Source: Mesorhizobium liriopis
GTDB taxonomy: Bacteria > Pseudomonadota > Alphaproteobacteria > Rhizobiales > Rhizobiaceae
DNA length: 64,000 nucleotides
Reading direction: 5' to 3'
Assembly (NCBI RefSeq): GCF_024053505.1
Contig: NZ_JAMXQS010000001.1
Location: 62,001 to 126,000 of the forward strand
Below, one piece after another: positions 16,312 through 27,276 of the stretch. A model generated the notes under the pieces. The model saw only the letters and a list, made by a program, of their open reading frames with translations, had not been told where the DNA came from and did not search any database. The first letter of the stretch is position 1. Each line of letters begins with the position of its first letter. The translations under genes were made by a program, and so were the position numbers.

Positions 16312-17484
16312 TTGGACAATCAAGACACTTCCACCCATCAGGGCAGAGCTGACGAGACGGCAGACGAAGCGAACCTCAAAGCGTTGGATGGGCAAAGCCC
16401 CCAGCAATCCAAATCCGATTCCCCGCCGAAGCCCGAGCCGAAGCGTCCTTCCTTCATCAAGCGCCATCCCGGCCGGGTACTGCTCGGACTGATCGTGCTC
16501 GCAGCGCTCGCCGTCGCCGGCTATTTCATCTGGCTCGTCTTCTTCCATCCATATGAGAGCACCGACGACGCCTTCGTGGATGCACGCTCGTTCTCGGTCG
16601 CCACCAAGGTCTCCGGCTTCGTGTCGGAGGTTCTGGTCGAAGACAACCAGCATGTGTCCGTCGGCGATGTGATCCTGCGTATCGACCCGGTCGATTACGA
16701 AGCCTCGCTCGCGCAGGCCAGGGCCACGCTCGAAGGCGCGCAGGCTTCCGTGCAAAGTGCCGAGGCGCAGATTTCGGCTGCCAAGACCACCGTCGAGCAG
16801 CGGCGGGCGGAGCTCGAATCCGCCAATGCCGCGCTTCAATATGCCAGCGATGAAGCTGCCCGCCTCCAGGCGCTGCAGAAAAGTGGCACGGGCACCGTGC
16901 AGGCTTCCCAGCAGGCGACATCGAACCGCCAGCAGGCACAGGCGGGCGCCTCACAGGCGCAAGCGGCGATCAACTCGGCCTTGCGCAATGTGGATGTGGC
17001 CCAGGCACAGAAGGCCAACGCGGTCGCAACCCAGCGTCAGGCGGAAGCCGCGCAGAAGGTGGCCGAGCAGAACATCGCCTATACGACCATCACCGCGGCT
17101 CAGCCCGGCCGCGTGGTGCGTTTGACGGGTGCCAAGGGCCAGTTCGTGGATGCGGGCCAAAGCGTTGCGATGTTCGTACCCGACGAAATCTGGGTCACCG
17201 CGAACTTCAAGGAAACGCAGATCACCGACATGCGCCCCGGACAGGCGGTGGATGTGGTGATCGATGCCTACCCGGATCATGAACTGAAGGGCAAGGTGGA
17301 CTCCGTCCAGCCCGGTTCCGGCACGGCCTTCTCGCTGCTTCCAGCCGAGAACGCGACCGGTAATTATGTGAAGGTGACCCAGCGCGTGCCGGTGAAGATC
17401 GTGGTCGATCGCTGGCCGGAAGACGTGTCGATCGGACCGGGCATGTCGGTGATCCCGACCGTTACCGTTCGCCCGCGCGACTGA
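16312..17484 (+). CDS. HlyD/EmrA-family membrane fusion protein
   Basis: 390 residues from TTG 16312; no ATG lies nearby in frame. A hydrophilic Pro-rich N-terminus (1-54), one membrane segment (about 55-77), then HHP-YESTDDAFVDA lipoyl-type start, a long Gln/Ala-rich coiled-coil hairpin (about 120-245) and a beta-barrel (PDEIWVTANFKETQI). This is the periplasmic adaptor for a drug or fatty-acid export pump. It is followed after 10 bp by the EmrB-like permease. The outer-membrane channel is not encoded nearby. Confidence 0.9.
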   Translation: MDNQDTSTHQGRADETADEANLKALDGQSPQQSKSDSPPKPEPKRPSFIKRHPGRVLLGLIVLAALAVAGYFIWLVFFHPYESTDDAFVDARSFSVATKVSGFVSEVLVEDNQHVSVGDVILRIDPVDYEASLAQARATLEGAQASVQSAEAQISAAKTTVEQRRAELESANAALQYASDEAARLQALQKSGTGTVQASQQATSNRQQAQAGASQAQAAINSALRNVDVAQAQKANAVATQRQAEAAQKVAEQNIAYTTITAAQPGRVVRLTGAKGQFVDAGQSVAMFVPDEIWVTANFKETQITDMRPGQAVDVVIDAYPDHELKGKVDSVQPGSGTAFSLLPAENATGNYVKVTQRVPVKIVVDRWPEDVSIGPGMSVIPTVTVRPRD

Positions 17485-17494
17485 GGCTCCCATC

Positions 17495-19105
17495 GTGAGC
17501 GCGGCAGCAGGAGGAATGGGCGCGCGGGCTTCTGCCGGTGCGAAGAACCCATGGATCGTCGCGATGGTGGTTTCGCTCGCGACCTTCATGGAAGTGCTCG
17601 ACACCACCATCGCCAATGTCGCGCTGCGCTATATCTCGGGCGGCCTCGCGGTGAGTGCGGATGAGGCTTCTTGGGTCGTCACGACTTATCTCGTTTCCAA
17701 CGCCATTGTGCTGGTTGCCTCCAGCTTCGTCGCCAAGCGCTTCGGCCGCAAGCGTTTCTATCTCGGCTGCCTGGCCGTCTTCACGCTGTCTTCGGTGCTT
17801 TGCGGCTTTGCCTGGAACCTCGAATCCCTGCTGCTTTTCCGCGTGATCCAGGGATTCGCGGGCGGCGGCATGGTGCCCGTGTCGCAGTCGATCCTGACCG
17901 ACTCGTTTCCACCCGCCAAGCGCGGTCAGGCTTTCGCGCTTTTCGGCGTGGCGGTGGTGGTGGCACCCGTCGTCGGTCCCACGCTCGGCGGCTGGCTGTC
18001 CGACAACCTGTCCTGGCACTGGTGCTTCCTGATCAACGGCCCTGTCGGCGTGATCGCCTATTTCCTCGTGCGAGCGACCGTGGAAGACCCGGAAAGCGCT
18101 CAGAAGGAGCGTGCCGAGATGCGAAAAAAGGGCATCCGCTTCGACCTCGTGGGCTTCATCCTCGTCGCCACATTCCTCGGCGCGCTGGAACTCGTTCTCG
18201 ACCGTGGTCAGGTCGAGGACTGGTTCGATTCCACCTTCATCATCGTTTCCACCGCCGTCTGCGTCGGCTCGCTTTTGATCGCAATTCCATGGTTCATGAC
18301 AAAGGATCATCCGGTGATCGACGGCACCTTGATCGTCAGCCGGCAGTTCGGCTCATGCATGTTGGTGATGGGCGCGACCGGCGCGATCCTGATCGCGAGC
18401 ACGCAATATATTCCGCAGATCCTGCAGGAGAATTACAGCTACACCGCCACCTGGGCCGGCTTGGCGCTATCGCCCGGCGGCATCGTCACCATGATGATGA
18501 TGTTCGGTGTCGGGCGGCTGAATTCTCTGGTCCAGCCCAAATATCTGATCGCCATCGGCGCGGGGATCATCGCGATTTCGATGTATAATCTGACGCGGGT
18601 CTATGCCGACCTCAATTTCGGGTTCTTCGCCTGGGCGCGTATCTATATCGGCCTCGGCCTGCCGCTGATCTTCATTCCGATCACCTCGGCCTCCTATGAC
18701 GGCTTGCGGCGCGATCAGACCGACCAGGCTTCGGCGCTCCTCAATGCCTCGCGCAATGTCGGCGGTTCGATCGGCGTGGCGATCGCGTCCAACACGCTGG
18801 CGCATCGCGAGCAATGGCACCAAAGCCGGCTCGTGGAGCATGTGGTGCCATCCGAACCGTCTTATGTGAACGCGGTCGCGCAAGCGACGCGCTACTTCAT
18901 CGACCGTGGCGTGGGCGCTGCCGAGGCACAGTCGCGTGCGATGGCGCTGATCGGCCGGCAGGTGGCCGTTCAGTCATCCTATCTCGCCTATATCGACGTC
19001 TTCTTCGTTCTTGCCATGGTCTCGGCTGCGGCCGTCCCGCTCGCGCTCATCCTGCGTAATGTCGATATGCACAAAGGCGGCGGTGGTGGGGGCGGCGCCC
19101 ATTAG
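17495..19105 (+). CDS. DHA2-family (EmrB-like) multidrug MFS efflux permease
   Basis: 536 residues from GTG 17495; about 14 hydrophobic segments. Motif C-like and antiporter features of the 14-TM DHA2 family: LATFMEVLDTTIANVAL, RFGRKRFYLGC, FRVIQGFAGGGMVPVSQ and GVAVVVAPVVGPTLGGW. The C-terminus is a glycine-rich tail (HKGGGGGGGAH). Operon with the adaptor gene. The drug is unknown. The stop codon overlaps the stop of the truncated kinase gene on the other strand. Confidence 0.9.
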   Translation: MSAAAGGMGARASAGAKNPWIVAMVVSLATFMEVLDTTIANVALRYISGGLAVSADEASWVVTTYLVSNAIVLVASSFVAKRFGRKRFYLGCLAVFTLSSVLCGFAWNLESLLLFRVIQGFAGGGMVPVSQSILTDSFPPAKRGQAFALFGVAVVVAPVVGPTLGGWLSDNLSWHWCFLINGPVGVIAYFLVRATVEDPESAQKERAEMRKKGIRFDLVGFILVATFLGALELVLDRGQVEDWFDSTFIIVSTAVCVGSLLIAIPWFMTKDHPVIDGTLIVSRQFGSCMLVMGATGAILIASTQYIPQILQENYSYTATWAGLALSPGGIVTMMMMFGVGRLNSLVQPKYLIAIGAGIIAISMYNLTRVYADLNFGFFAWARIYIGLGLPLIFIPITSASYDGLRRDQTDQASALLNASRNVGGSIGVAIASNTLAHREQWHQSRLVEHVVPSEPSYVNAVAQATRYFIDRGVGAAEAQSRAMALIGRQVAVQSSYLAYIDVFFVLAMVSAAAVPLALILRNVDMHKGGGGGGGAH

Positions 19106-19345
19106 AGGTTCGCGCCACGCCCATGAGCCTGAAAGCTCTCCAGGTCATGCGATAGACTGCTCTGACCATAAGCGTAATAGCCGCGACCGGACGTGCCGTA
19201 GGCCTGGCGATAGTCGAAACCATCCAGGTCCACCTTCGACAAGGCTGCGCCCAGAATGGTGCCGCCCGCGATACGCAAACGTTGAAGGGCGTTGCGTGCG
19301 ACGCGGCGTGACACGCTTCGCGCCGAAACGACCATCAGGGTCTCG
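19102..19345 (-). pseudogene. C-terminal remnant of an ExoP/Wzc-like tyrosine autokinase
   Basis: The minus-strand frame ending at TAA 19102-19104 reads ETLMVVSARSVSRRVARNAL, then GGTILGAALSKVDLDGFDY and a tyrosine cluster (RQAYGTSGRGYYAYGQSS), which is the C-terminal end of bacterial polysaccharide tyrosine kinases. Homology stops at about 19345, where the opposite-strand glycosyltransferase remnant begins. The kinase's Walker motifs and membrane part are missing, so it cannot be functional. It is a leftover of an exopolysaccharide locus. Confidence 0.6.
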
Positions 19346-19719
19346 ACCTCGCCATCATCCATCTCAAGCGCGATCCCACATTTCGCGAAGTCATCCCATC
19401 CAAGCTTTTCGAAGCCATGGCCATGGGGGTGCCGGTCGTGCTCGGGCTGGAAGGCGAGGCCGCGGAGATCGTGGAGCGTCATGAGATCGGAAGCGTCATC
19501 GAGCCGCAAAATGCCCGGGCGATGGCGGCGGCCATCAAAGAACTCGCAGCCGACCCGCAGCGCCGGGCAGAAATGCGCGCGAATGCCGGTCGCGCGTCCC
19601 TCGGCTATGAACGCAAGCGACTTGCCCTGAATATGCTGGAGGTTGTGGCGGACGCGGTTGCCCGCCACCAACCGCGACGGAGGCCGTCGCCTGCAAGGCG
19701 TCCATGGTGGGCACGCTAG
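19345..19719 (+). pseudogene. C-terminal remnant of a group 1 glycosyltransferase
   Basis: The plus-strand frame ending at TAG 19717-19719 reads LDLAIIHLKRDPTF, PSKLFEAMAMGVPVVLGLEG and GSVIEPQNARAMAAAIKEL, the nucleotide-sugar-binding C-terminus of GT4 family enzymes (E-x7-E type). The frame is closed by a TGA at 19309-19311 and no N-terminal domain exists, so the gene is truncated to about one third. The ATG at 19417 could start translation but would give only a fragment. Confidence 0.65.
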
Positions 19720-19721
19720 TG

Positions 19722-19753
19722 AAAGAAAATGGGCCCGGAAAGTCTCCGAGCCC
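19722..19753 (-). terminator. Terminator of the mucR-like gene
   Basis: On the minus strand the hairpin GGGCTCGGA / TCCGGGCCC (one G-U pair) is followed by ATTTTCTTTC, 28 bp after the regulator's stop codon. Confidence 0.6.
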
Positions 19754-19780
19754 AAGAACGTCGTAGGAGGCGTTGGACGA

Positions 19781-20269
19781 TTATTCTGCCGTCGCTGCCT
19801 TCTTGCGGCCACGACGGGCGGGCTGGACCTCGGCCTCGACAGGTGCACTGTCTTCCACGCCGGCATCACCCTCAGCGGCCTTGCGGCCCAGGCCGAGCTT
19901 CTTGGCGAGCTCCGAACGGGCGGACGCATAGTTCGGCGCCACCATCGGATAATCGCGCGGAAGATTCCACTTCTCGCGATACTGTTCCGGCGTCATGCCA
20001 TAACTGGTCATGAGGTGGCGCTTCAGCGATTTGAACTTCTGCCCGTTCTCGAGGCTGACGATATAGTCGGGGAATACCGAGCGCTTCGGATTCACCGCAG
20101 GCACCAGTTCTTCCTTCGGCTCAGGCTGTGGCGAAGCCAATGCCTGCAGCGCCGCGCTCACATTGGCGATGAGATTGGGCAATTCCGCCATCGGCACCGG
20201 ATTGTTGCCGACATAGGCGCTCACGATATCGGTCGTCAGTTCCAGATGGTTTTGGTCATTATCGGACAT
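19781..20269 (-). CDS. Ros/MucR-family regulator lacking zinc ligands
   Basis: 162 residues. In Rhizobiales MucR/Ros represses or activates exopolysaccharide and motility genes. The family core is clear: SVFPDYIVSLENGQKFKSLKR, then HLMTSYGMTPEQYREKWNLP and YPMVAPNYASARSELAKKLG (parts quoted). The usual zinc ligands are degenerate: Ser72 stands for Cys, Asn75 for Asp/Cys, and Ser89-Tyr90 for the second His; only His85 remains. Some Mesorhizobium homologues fold without zinc, so it may still be active. The C-terminal tail is basic and Ala-rich (ARRGRKKAATAE). Confidence 0.92.
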   Translation of the reverse strand: MSDNDQNHLELTTDIVSAYVGNNPVPMAELPNLIANVSAALQALASPQPEPKEELVPAVNPKRSVFPDYIVSLENGQKFKSLKRHLMTSYGMTPEQYREKWNLPRDYPMVAPNYASARSELAKKLGLGRKAAEGDAGVEDSAPVEAEVQPARRGRKKAATAE

Positions 20270-20987
20270 TGAATAAGCCTTCGAGAGTCAATTGAGGTCC
20301 ATCGATCCGAGCTTCTGTCAGGTCTGAATACGAAGAACACCTTCCGCCCCCAAGTCTTGCTGAAAGCAATCTTCCCCACCGAACGGCGGATCGACTTCTT
20401 TCACGAATAATCCCTGATCTCAAGTGTCGTGCGAAGAAATGAGCAACAAATTTGTTGGTCTAAGAAACGGATGGGTGCTCTTGGTATCGTCCCTAGCGAG
20501 GGAATGTGCTTCAGACAGCAAAAAGTGCAAGTCAAAATTGCGAGAACCTTTGACTTGGGAGGTGGCTAGAGTGGAATGCGCAAATTGAGTGTCGCAAATC
20601 GGTACACTCTTATTTGCTTCGCCAACGGCAGCATTTCGAAAAGGCTCCAAGTTTATGAAACCGATTTCAAGGATCTTGTCATGTGGCTTCGTGTAGATGG
20701 CTGTAAGCCGTAGAAAGATGCCGGAGCTGGTGGCCGCAATTTGCTAAGCGCATAGGTGGCCGAACCGTTCATGAACTGGGATTTTGCTCAGAAAATAACC
20801 AGTCACAAAGAACAATGGTCGGAAATGCTTTCAGGGAACTGTTTGTAAGTTAGGCGAGACCGGTGAGTGAAACTTCCGAGCATTGGAGGGTTTCTGGAAG
20901 GTTTCGCCTCCCATTTCTGCTTGCCGTCGAAAGTGCGCCATCTCGCTAAAATTTAGCGCAAATCTTGAATGATGGTGATACAACTCA
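20270..20987. other. Gene-free, comparatively AT-rich intergenic stretch
   Basis: About 720 bp between the mucR-like gene and cueR. Short open frames (for example minus 20420-20650) have no recognisable domain or convincing ribosome binding site. The stretch is clearly less GC-rich than its surroundings and must contain the mucR promoter at its left end. A 15-bp palindrome CGCTAAAATTTAGCG lies at 20944-20958, 30 bp past the cueR stop. I see no RNA gene. Confidence 0.4.
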
Positions 20988-21386
20988 TCATTGCAGCGGG
21001 ACGTCGCGAGATAGTCCCTCGATGATCGGGCATTCCGGTCGATCGTCTCCATGGCAAAGATCGACGAAGCGCCCCAGCATTTCGCGAAGGCTGAGAAGTT
21101 CGGCGACCTTTCGATCGATTTCGCCGAGCTTCGCGGTTGCCAAGGCCTTCACTTCGGACGATTCTCGCGCCTTGTCGTCGTAGAGCGACAGGAGTTGCCG
21201 GCATTCTCCGACCGAAAAGCCGAGCGAGCGTGAGCGCTGAAGAAATCTCAGCCGGTGCACGTCCTCGTTCGAGTAATCGCGATAACCGTTGTCGCTACGC
21301 TCCGGAACAATCAAGCCGATATCCTCATAGTAGCGGATCGTCTTGGCGGGCAGGCCGGAGCGCTCGGCAGCGTGTCCGATATTCAT
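20988..21386 (-). CDS. cueR: Cu(I)-responsive MerR-family regulator CueR/HmrR
   Basis: 132 residues. MerR winged helix (MNIGHAAERSGLPAKTIRYY, GYRDYSNEDVHRLRFLQRS), dimerisation helix and the CueR metal loop LCHGDDRPECPI with the two cysteines eight residues apart that bind Cu(I). It is the second gene of a copA-cueR unit, 3 bp after the ATPase. It activates promoters with a 19-bp spacer such as the one found upstream of copA. Confidence 0.93.
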   Translation of the reverse strand: MNIGHAAERSGLPAKTIRYYEDIGLIVPERSDNGYRDYSNEDVHRLRFLQRSRSLGFSVGECRQLLSLYDDKARESSEVKALATAKLGEIDRKVAELLSLREMLGRFVDLCHGDDRPECPIIEGLSRDVPLQ

Positions 21387-21389
21387 GGT

Positions 21390-23915
<2,526 letters not shown>

Positions 23916-23940
23916 GGCAGAAGCCTCATATCGGGCTTCC

Positions 23941-23971
23941 TAGATAGGGATTCCAGTTACTGGAAGGTCAA
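23941..23971 (-). promoter_or_regulatory. CueR-type promoter of copA
   Basis: On the minus strand TTGACC (-35) and TATCTA (-10) are separated by 19 bp, the unusual spacing of MerR-family promoters. The spacer carries the perfect dyad TTCCAGTTACTGGAA (23951-23965, plus-strand reading). The copA ATG is 26 bp downstream of the -10 box. Confidence 0.75.
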
Positions 23972-23986
23972 GGCAATCTGTTTCGC

Positions 23987-24017
23987 TTGACCTTCCACCT
24001 GCTGGAAGGCGCATCGG
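23987..24017 (+). promoter_or_regulatory. Second CueR-type promoter, facing the DUF305 gene
   Basis: TTGACC at 23987-23992, then a 19-bp spacer holding the dyad CCTTCCACCTGCTGGAAGG (23991-24009; 7-bp perfect arms), then a poor -10 (CATCGG). The pair of dyads 40 bp apart suggests CueR controls both directions. Confidence 0.6.
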
Positions 24018-24048
24018 TAGGATGGAAGTTTCGCAAAAGGAGTTCCCC

Positions 24049-24417
24049 GTGCAAACACGTGCCCTGATCCTCTCCGTCCTGCTCCTCGTGGCCCCGCCCG
24101 CTTTCGCGCAGGAGAGCCATTCGAACGCGGATCATTCCGCCATGAACCATGCCGCGATGGAAGGCGCGTCCAAGGAATACATGGATGCGATGGCACGCAT
24201 GAGCGAGGCGATGAACAAGATGACGATGACCGGCAAGGCCGACATCGATTTCGCGGAGATGATGATCCCGCACGATCAGGCGGCGATCGACATGGCGAAG
24301 AGCTACCTCGCGAGCGGCGACAACGATCCGGAACTCACCAGGATGTCGAACAAGATCATCGCCGCACAGGAGCGCGAGATCGGCATGCTCAAAAGCTGGC
24401 TCGCCAGGAACAGATAG
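24049..24417 (+). CDS. Exported DUF305 protein, probably copper-related
   Basis: 122 residues from GTG 24049, which has AAAAGGAG six bases upstream. An ATG at 24022 is in frame but would lie at or before the transcription start of the CueR-type promoter, so GTG is preferred. Signal peptide (about 1-20, cleavage after AFA). The mature protein is Met- and His-rich (DHSAMNHAAMEGAS, MSEAMNKMTMTGKAD) with the DUF305 core FAEMMIPHDQAAIDMAKSYL. Such proteins bind copper in the periplasm; the dyad promoter supports a copper role. Confidence 0.87.
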   Translation: MQTRALILSVLLLVAPPAFAQESHSNADHSAMNHAAMEGASKEYMDAMARMSEAMNKMTMTGKADIDFAEMMIPHDQAAIDMAKSYLASGDNDPELTRMSNKIIAAQEREIGMLKSWLARNR

Positions 24418-24423
24418 GCTGGA

Positions 24424-24525
24424 TCAGCGCGTCGGCAGCGGATCGGACGGACCGGGATCCGGTGGCAAGGGCTGTGGCGTCGGCGGCTCAGGGTCTGGGA
24501 TCGGCTTGGGCGGGTTGGCTGGCAT
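24424..24525 (-). CDS. 33-residue proline-rich microprotein
   Basis: ATG at 24525 is preceded by GGAGGCG with a 5-base spacer, a strong ribosome binding site. The product has 16 prolines in 33 residues (starts MPANPPKPIPDPEPP, ends SDPLPTR). No signal peptide or membrane segment. It lies 22 bp upstream... downstream of nothing else on its strand: the next minus-strand gene to its right (iorB) ends at 24548, so it could be the last gene of that operon. Function unknown. Confidence 0.45.
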   Translation of the reverse strand: MPANPPKPIPDPEPPTPQPLPPDPGPSDPLPTR

Positions 24526-24547
24526 GGCAGCGCCTCCTTCGCCGCCA

Positions 24548-26806
24548 TCAACCGTTTTGCGTAAGCTCGGTTCCCGCAGCCTGCATCAGCGCTGCCCGCA
24601 CGCGCTCGCGCGAGAAGGGCAGGTCGGTCAGGCGCAGGCCCGTCGCATGGCGGATCGCATTGGCGATTGCACCGGCCATCGGCCCCTGTGCGGCCTCGCC
24701 CGAGCCCAGGAAAGGCTCTCCCGGACGGTCGATCACATGGACCTCGACCGAAGCCGGCACGCCGCTGAAGCGAAGGATCGGATAGGTGGACCAGTCGATG
24801 CCCGTCACCCGCGTGCGGTCGAAGGGCACGGCCTCGAATAAGGTCCAAGAGAGTGACTGCAGGATGCCGCCCTCGGTCTGGTTGCGGATGCCGTCCGGGT
24901 TCACGGCTTGCCCGCTGTCGATGGCACTCACCACGCGCTTGACCTGCACGCGTCCTGAAATCGGATCGATCTCTGCCTCCAGCGCGATCGCGCAATAGGC
25001 CGCGAAATTCTTGTAACGCGCAAAGCCGAAGCCCCGCCCCGTATTCTGCGGCAAGGGCTCGTTCGACCAGCCGAACCGTGTCGCAGCCTCCTCGACCACG
25101 GCTTTCGCGCGTAGGTCTTCGAGATGCTTCAAGCGGAACGCGACGGGATCGGTTTTCGCCAGCAGCGCCAGTTCGTCCATCGTGGACTCGATGGAAAATA
25201 CATTCGCATAGGCGCCGAGCCCGCGAAGCGCGGAAACGCGTAGGGGCATGTCCTTGAGGAAATGCCACACCACCTGTTTCGAGGGCGACACATAAAGCGG
25301 CACGGAATTGCGGTCGCCATTGCCCGACTTGGTGATCTCGAGTTCCGGCTCTTCCGGCGCGAAGCGTTTGGCGCTGTGCCGGCCCGCGAGCAGTGCGCCG
25401 GCCGGGCCGGGGCGCGTCGAATGGGTGTTCGACCACAGCTCGTAGTTCCACTCGCTGATTTGGCCCGAAGCATCGATGCCGGCACGCACTTGGGTGACCA
25501 TGGCCGGCCCGAGAGGCTCCCAGCCATGTTCCTGCTCGCGCATCCATTGCACGCGCACGGGGCGGCCCGGAAAGCGTTGAGCGATCAGCGCGGCGTCCGC
25601 TGCCGCATCGTCCGCTCCGTTATGGCCGTAGCAGCCCGAGCCCTCGCGATGAACCACGCGCAAGCGATCGGGCCCCAGTTCCAGCATCTCGCCGATTGCC
25701 TTCTGGTCCGGATAGACGCCCTGCGTGTGCGACCACACCGTCATGCGCTCGTCTTCCCAAAGCGCCACGGCACATGAGGGCCCGATCGAACCATGCGCCT
25801 GATAGGGCCGCGTGAAGCTCGCCTCATAGGTGTGGGCGGATGGAACAGGCGTCCCTTCGCTCGCCACCGTGCCGTCCTCGCGCGGCAGCTGCCGCAGGAA
25901 GTCGGGCAGGGCCGAGCTGTCGGGAAGCGTTTCGCTCTCGCTCCATTGCGCAGCCTTGGCGAGCATGCGCATGGCCTTGATCGCGCGGAATTCCTTATCG
26001 GCCACCACCGCCAGAAAATCGCCGTCGCGCACCACGCCGACGACACCCGGCATCGCGTCCACGCCTGCCGTGTCGACAGCCTGAAGCTGTGCGCCATAGC
26101 TTGGCGGGCGCACCACGCGCGCATGAACCATGCCCGTCATGCGCATGTCCTGCACATAGGCCTCGCCGCCCGTCACCTTGCCCGGAATGTCGATGCGCTG
26201 CATCGACTGGCCGATCTGCCTGAGCTGGTCGGGCGCCTTGAGCGGGCTCTGCGGCTGCGCTTCCACATGCAGAAGCGTGCTGGACACGAGCGCGCCATAG
26301 CTCAGCGTTTCACCGTTCGGCGCGATCACCGAGCCGTTTTCGGCCCGCAAGGTAGCGGGGTCGAGGCTCCATCGGCCCGCAGCTTGGCCGATCAGAAGCG
26401 CGCGGGCCTGGGCCGCCGCATTGCGCACGGCGGTCGCCGAATTCGGCATGGACTGGCTGCCGGCCGTGTAGCCCTCGTTCGGTGTCTGGCCCGTATCGGC
26501 CGTGATCATCTCGATGGCGCGCGGCTCCACCTCCAGTTCTTCTGCCGCCACCTGCAGGATGGCCGTCTTCACGCCTTGGCCGAGTTCGGCCTTGCCGGTG
26601 AACACCTTGATCGAACCGTCCGCCTCGATCCTGATCCACGAGTCGAGGAAGGGGCTTTGCGCCAGCGCACCGGGTAGCTCGGGCACAGCCTCCTTCGGCG
26701 CGCCGCCTGCGACCTCGCCCTCCTGCGCGAAGGCGCGGCTCATAGAGAAAGAAACGACGAGCGCGCCCGCGCCTTTCAGAAGCCCACGTCGGGAAAGGGC
26801 GTTCAT
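24548..26806 (-). CDS. iorB: Molybdopterin-binding subunit of an IorB-type aldehyde/isoquinoline oxidoreductase
   Basis: 752 residues from ATG 26806. Twin-arginine signal (SRRGLLKGAGALVVSFS), so the enzyme is exported folded. Xanthine-oxidase-family features: GKAELGQGVKTAILQVAAEE, DTGQTPNEGYTAGSQSMPNS, VKRVVSAIDSGQAVNPDG and the C-terminal FLGSGEAAQGPMAGAIANAI with the catalytic Glu region. It overlaps iorA by 4 bp. With the triheme cytochrome it resembles periplasmic aldehyde dehydrogenases of acetic acid bacteria. The true substrate is not determinable. Confidence 0.88.
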   Translation of the reverse strand: MNALSRRGLLKGAGALVVSFSMSRAFAQEGEVAGGAPKEAVPELPGALAQSPFLDSWIRIEADGSIKVFTGKAELGQGVKTAILQVAAEELEVEPRAIEMITADTGQTPNEGYTAGSQSMPNSATAVRNAAAQARALLIGQAAGRWSLDPATLRAENGSVIAPNGETLSYGALVSSTLLHVEAQPQSPLKAPDQLRQIGQSMQRIDIPGKVTGGEAYVQDMRMTGMVHARVVRPPSYGAQLQAVDTAGVDAMPGVVGVVRDGDFLAVVADKEFRAIKAMRMLAKAAQWSESETLPDSSALPDFLRQLPREDGTVASEGTPVPSAHTYEASFTRPYQAHGSIGPSCAVALWEDERMTVWSHTQGVYPDQKAIGEMLELGPDRLRVVHREGSGCYGHNGADDAAADAALIAQRFPGRPVRVQWMREQEHGWEPLGPAMVTQVRAGIDASGQISEWNYELWSNTHSTRPGPAGALLAGRHSAKRFAPEEPELEITKSGNGDRNSVPLYVSPSKQVVWHFLKDMPLRVSALRGLGAYANVFSIESTMDELALLAKTDPVAFRLKHLEDLRAKAVVEEAATRFGWSNEPLPQNTGRGFGFARYKNFAAYCAIALEAEIDPISGRVQVKRVVSAIDSGQAVNPDGIRNQTEGGILQSLSWTLFEAVPFDRTRVTGIDWSTYPILRFSGVPASVEVHVIDRPGEPFLGSGEAAQGPMAGAIANAIRHATGLRLTDLPFSRERVRAALMQAAGTELTQNG

Positions 26807-27276
26807 GCGCCGCCTCCACGCTTGAGATCGCGTGCCCGCGCCACGGCCTTCAGGATGCGCGAATGCGTCCCGCAACGGCAGAGATTGGCTTCCAGCGCAT
26901 CGCGGATTTCAGTGTCGCCCGCGTCTGGATTGCGCCGCACAAGCGCTTCCGCCCGCATCATCATGCCGGGAATGCAGTAGCCGCACTGCGCCGCCTGCTC
27001 CTCGATGAAGGCCTGTTGCATCGGTCCCGGCTTCCCGACCGTGCCCAAGCCTTCGACGGTCGTGATCGAACGGCCCTCGAGAAGCATCAGCGGCGTCAGG
27101 CATGACAGAACGGGCTTATCGTCCACAAGCACCGTGCACGCCCCGCATTGCCCGAGCCCGCAGCCATATTTCGCGCCATTGAGCGCGAGATCGTCGCGCA
27201 GAACATAGAGCAGTGGCGTATCCGGCTCGGTCTCGACGCTCTGCTCCTTGCCGTTCACACGCAGCGTCACAGCCAT
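26803..27276 (-). CDS. iorA: [2Fe-2S] subunit of the IorAB-type oxidoreductase
   Basis: 157 residues. Eight cysteines for two [2Fe-2S] clusters: Cys39, 44, 47, 59 (CGLGQCGAC ... SC) and Cys98, 101, 133, 135 (CGYC ... CRC). No signal peptide; it is probably co-exported with IorB through the Tat pathway. ATG at 27276 overlaps the 3' end of the cytochrome gene by 10 bp. It passes electrons from molybdopterin to the cytochrome. Confidence 0.92.
   Translation of the reverse strand: MAVTLRVNGKEQSVETEPDTPLLYVLRDDLALNGAKYGCGLGQCGACTVLVDDKPVLSCLTPLMLLEGRSITTVEGLGTVGKPGPMQQAFIEEQAAQCGYCIPGMMMRAEALVRRNPDAGDTEIRDALEANLCRCGTHSRILKAVARARDLKRGGGA

Noticed and set aside
20420-20650. A 76-codon minus-strand ORF upstream of mucR
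   Set aside because: No ribosome binding site or family; the region is likely promoter and non-coding.
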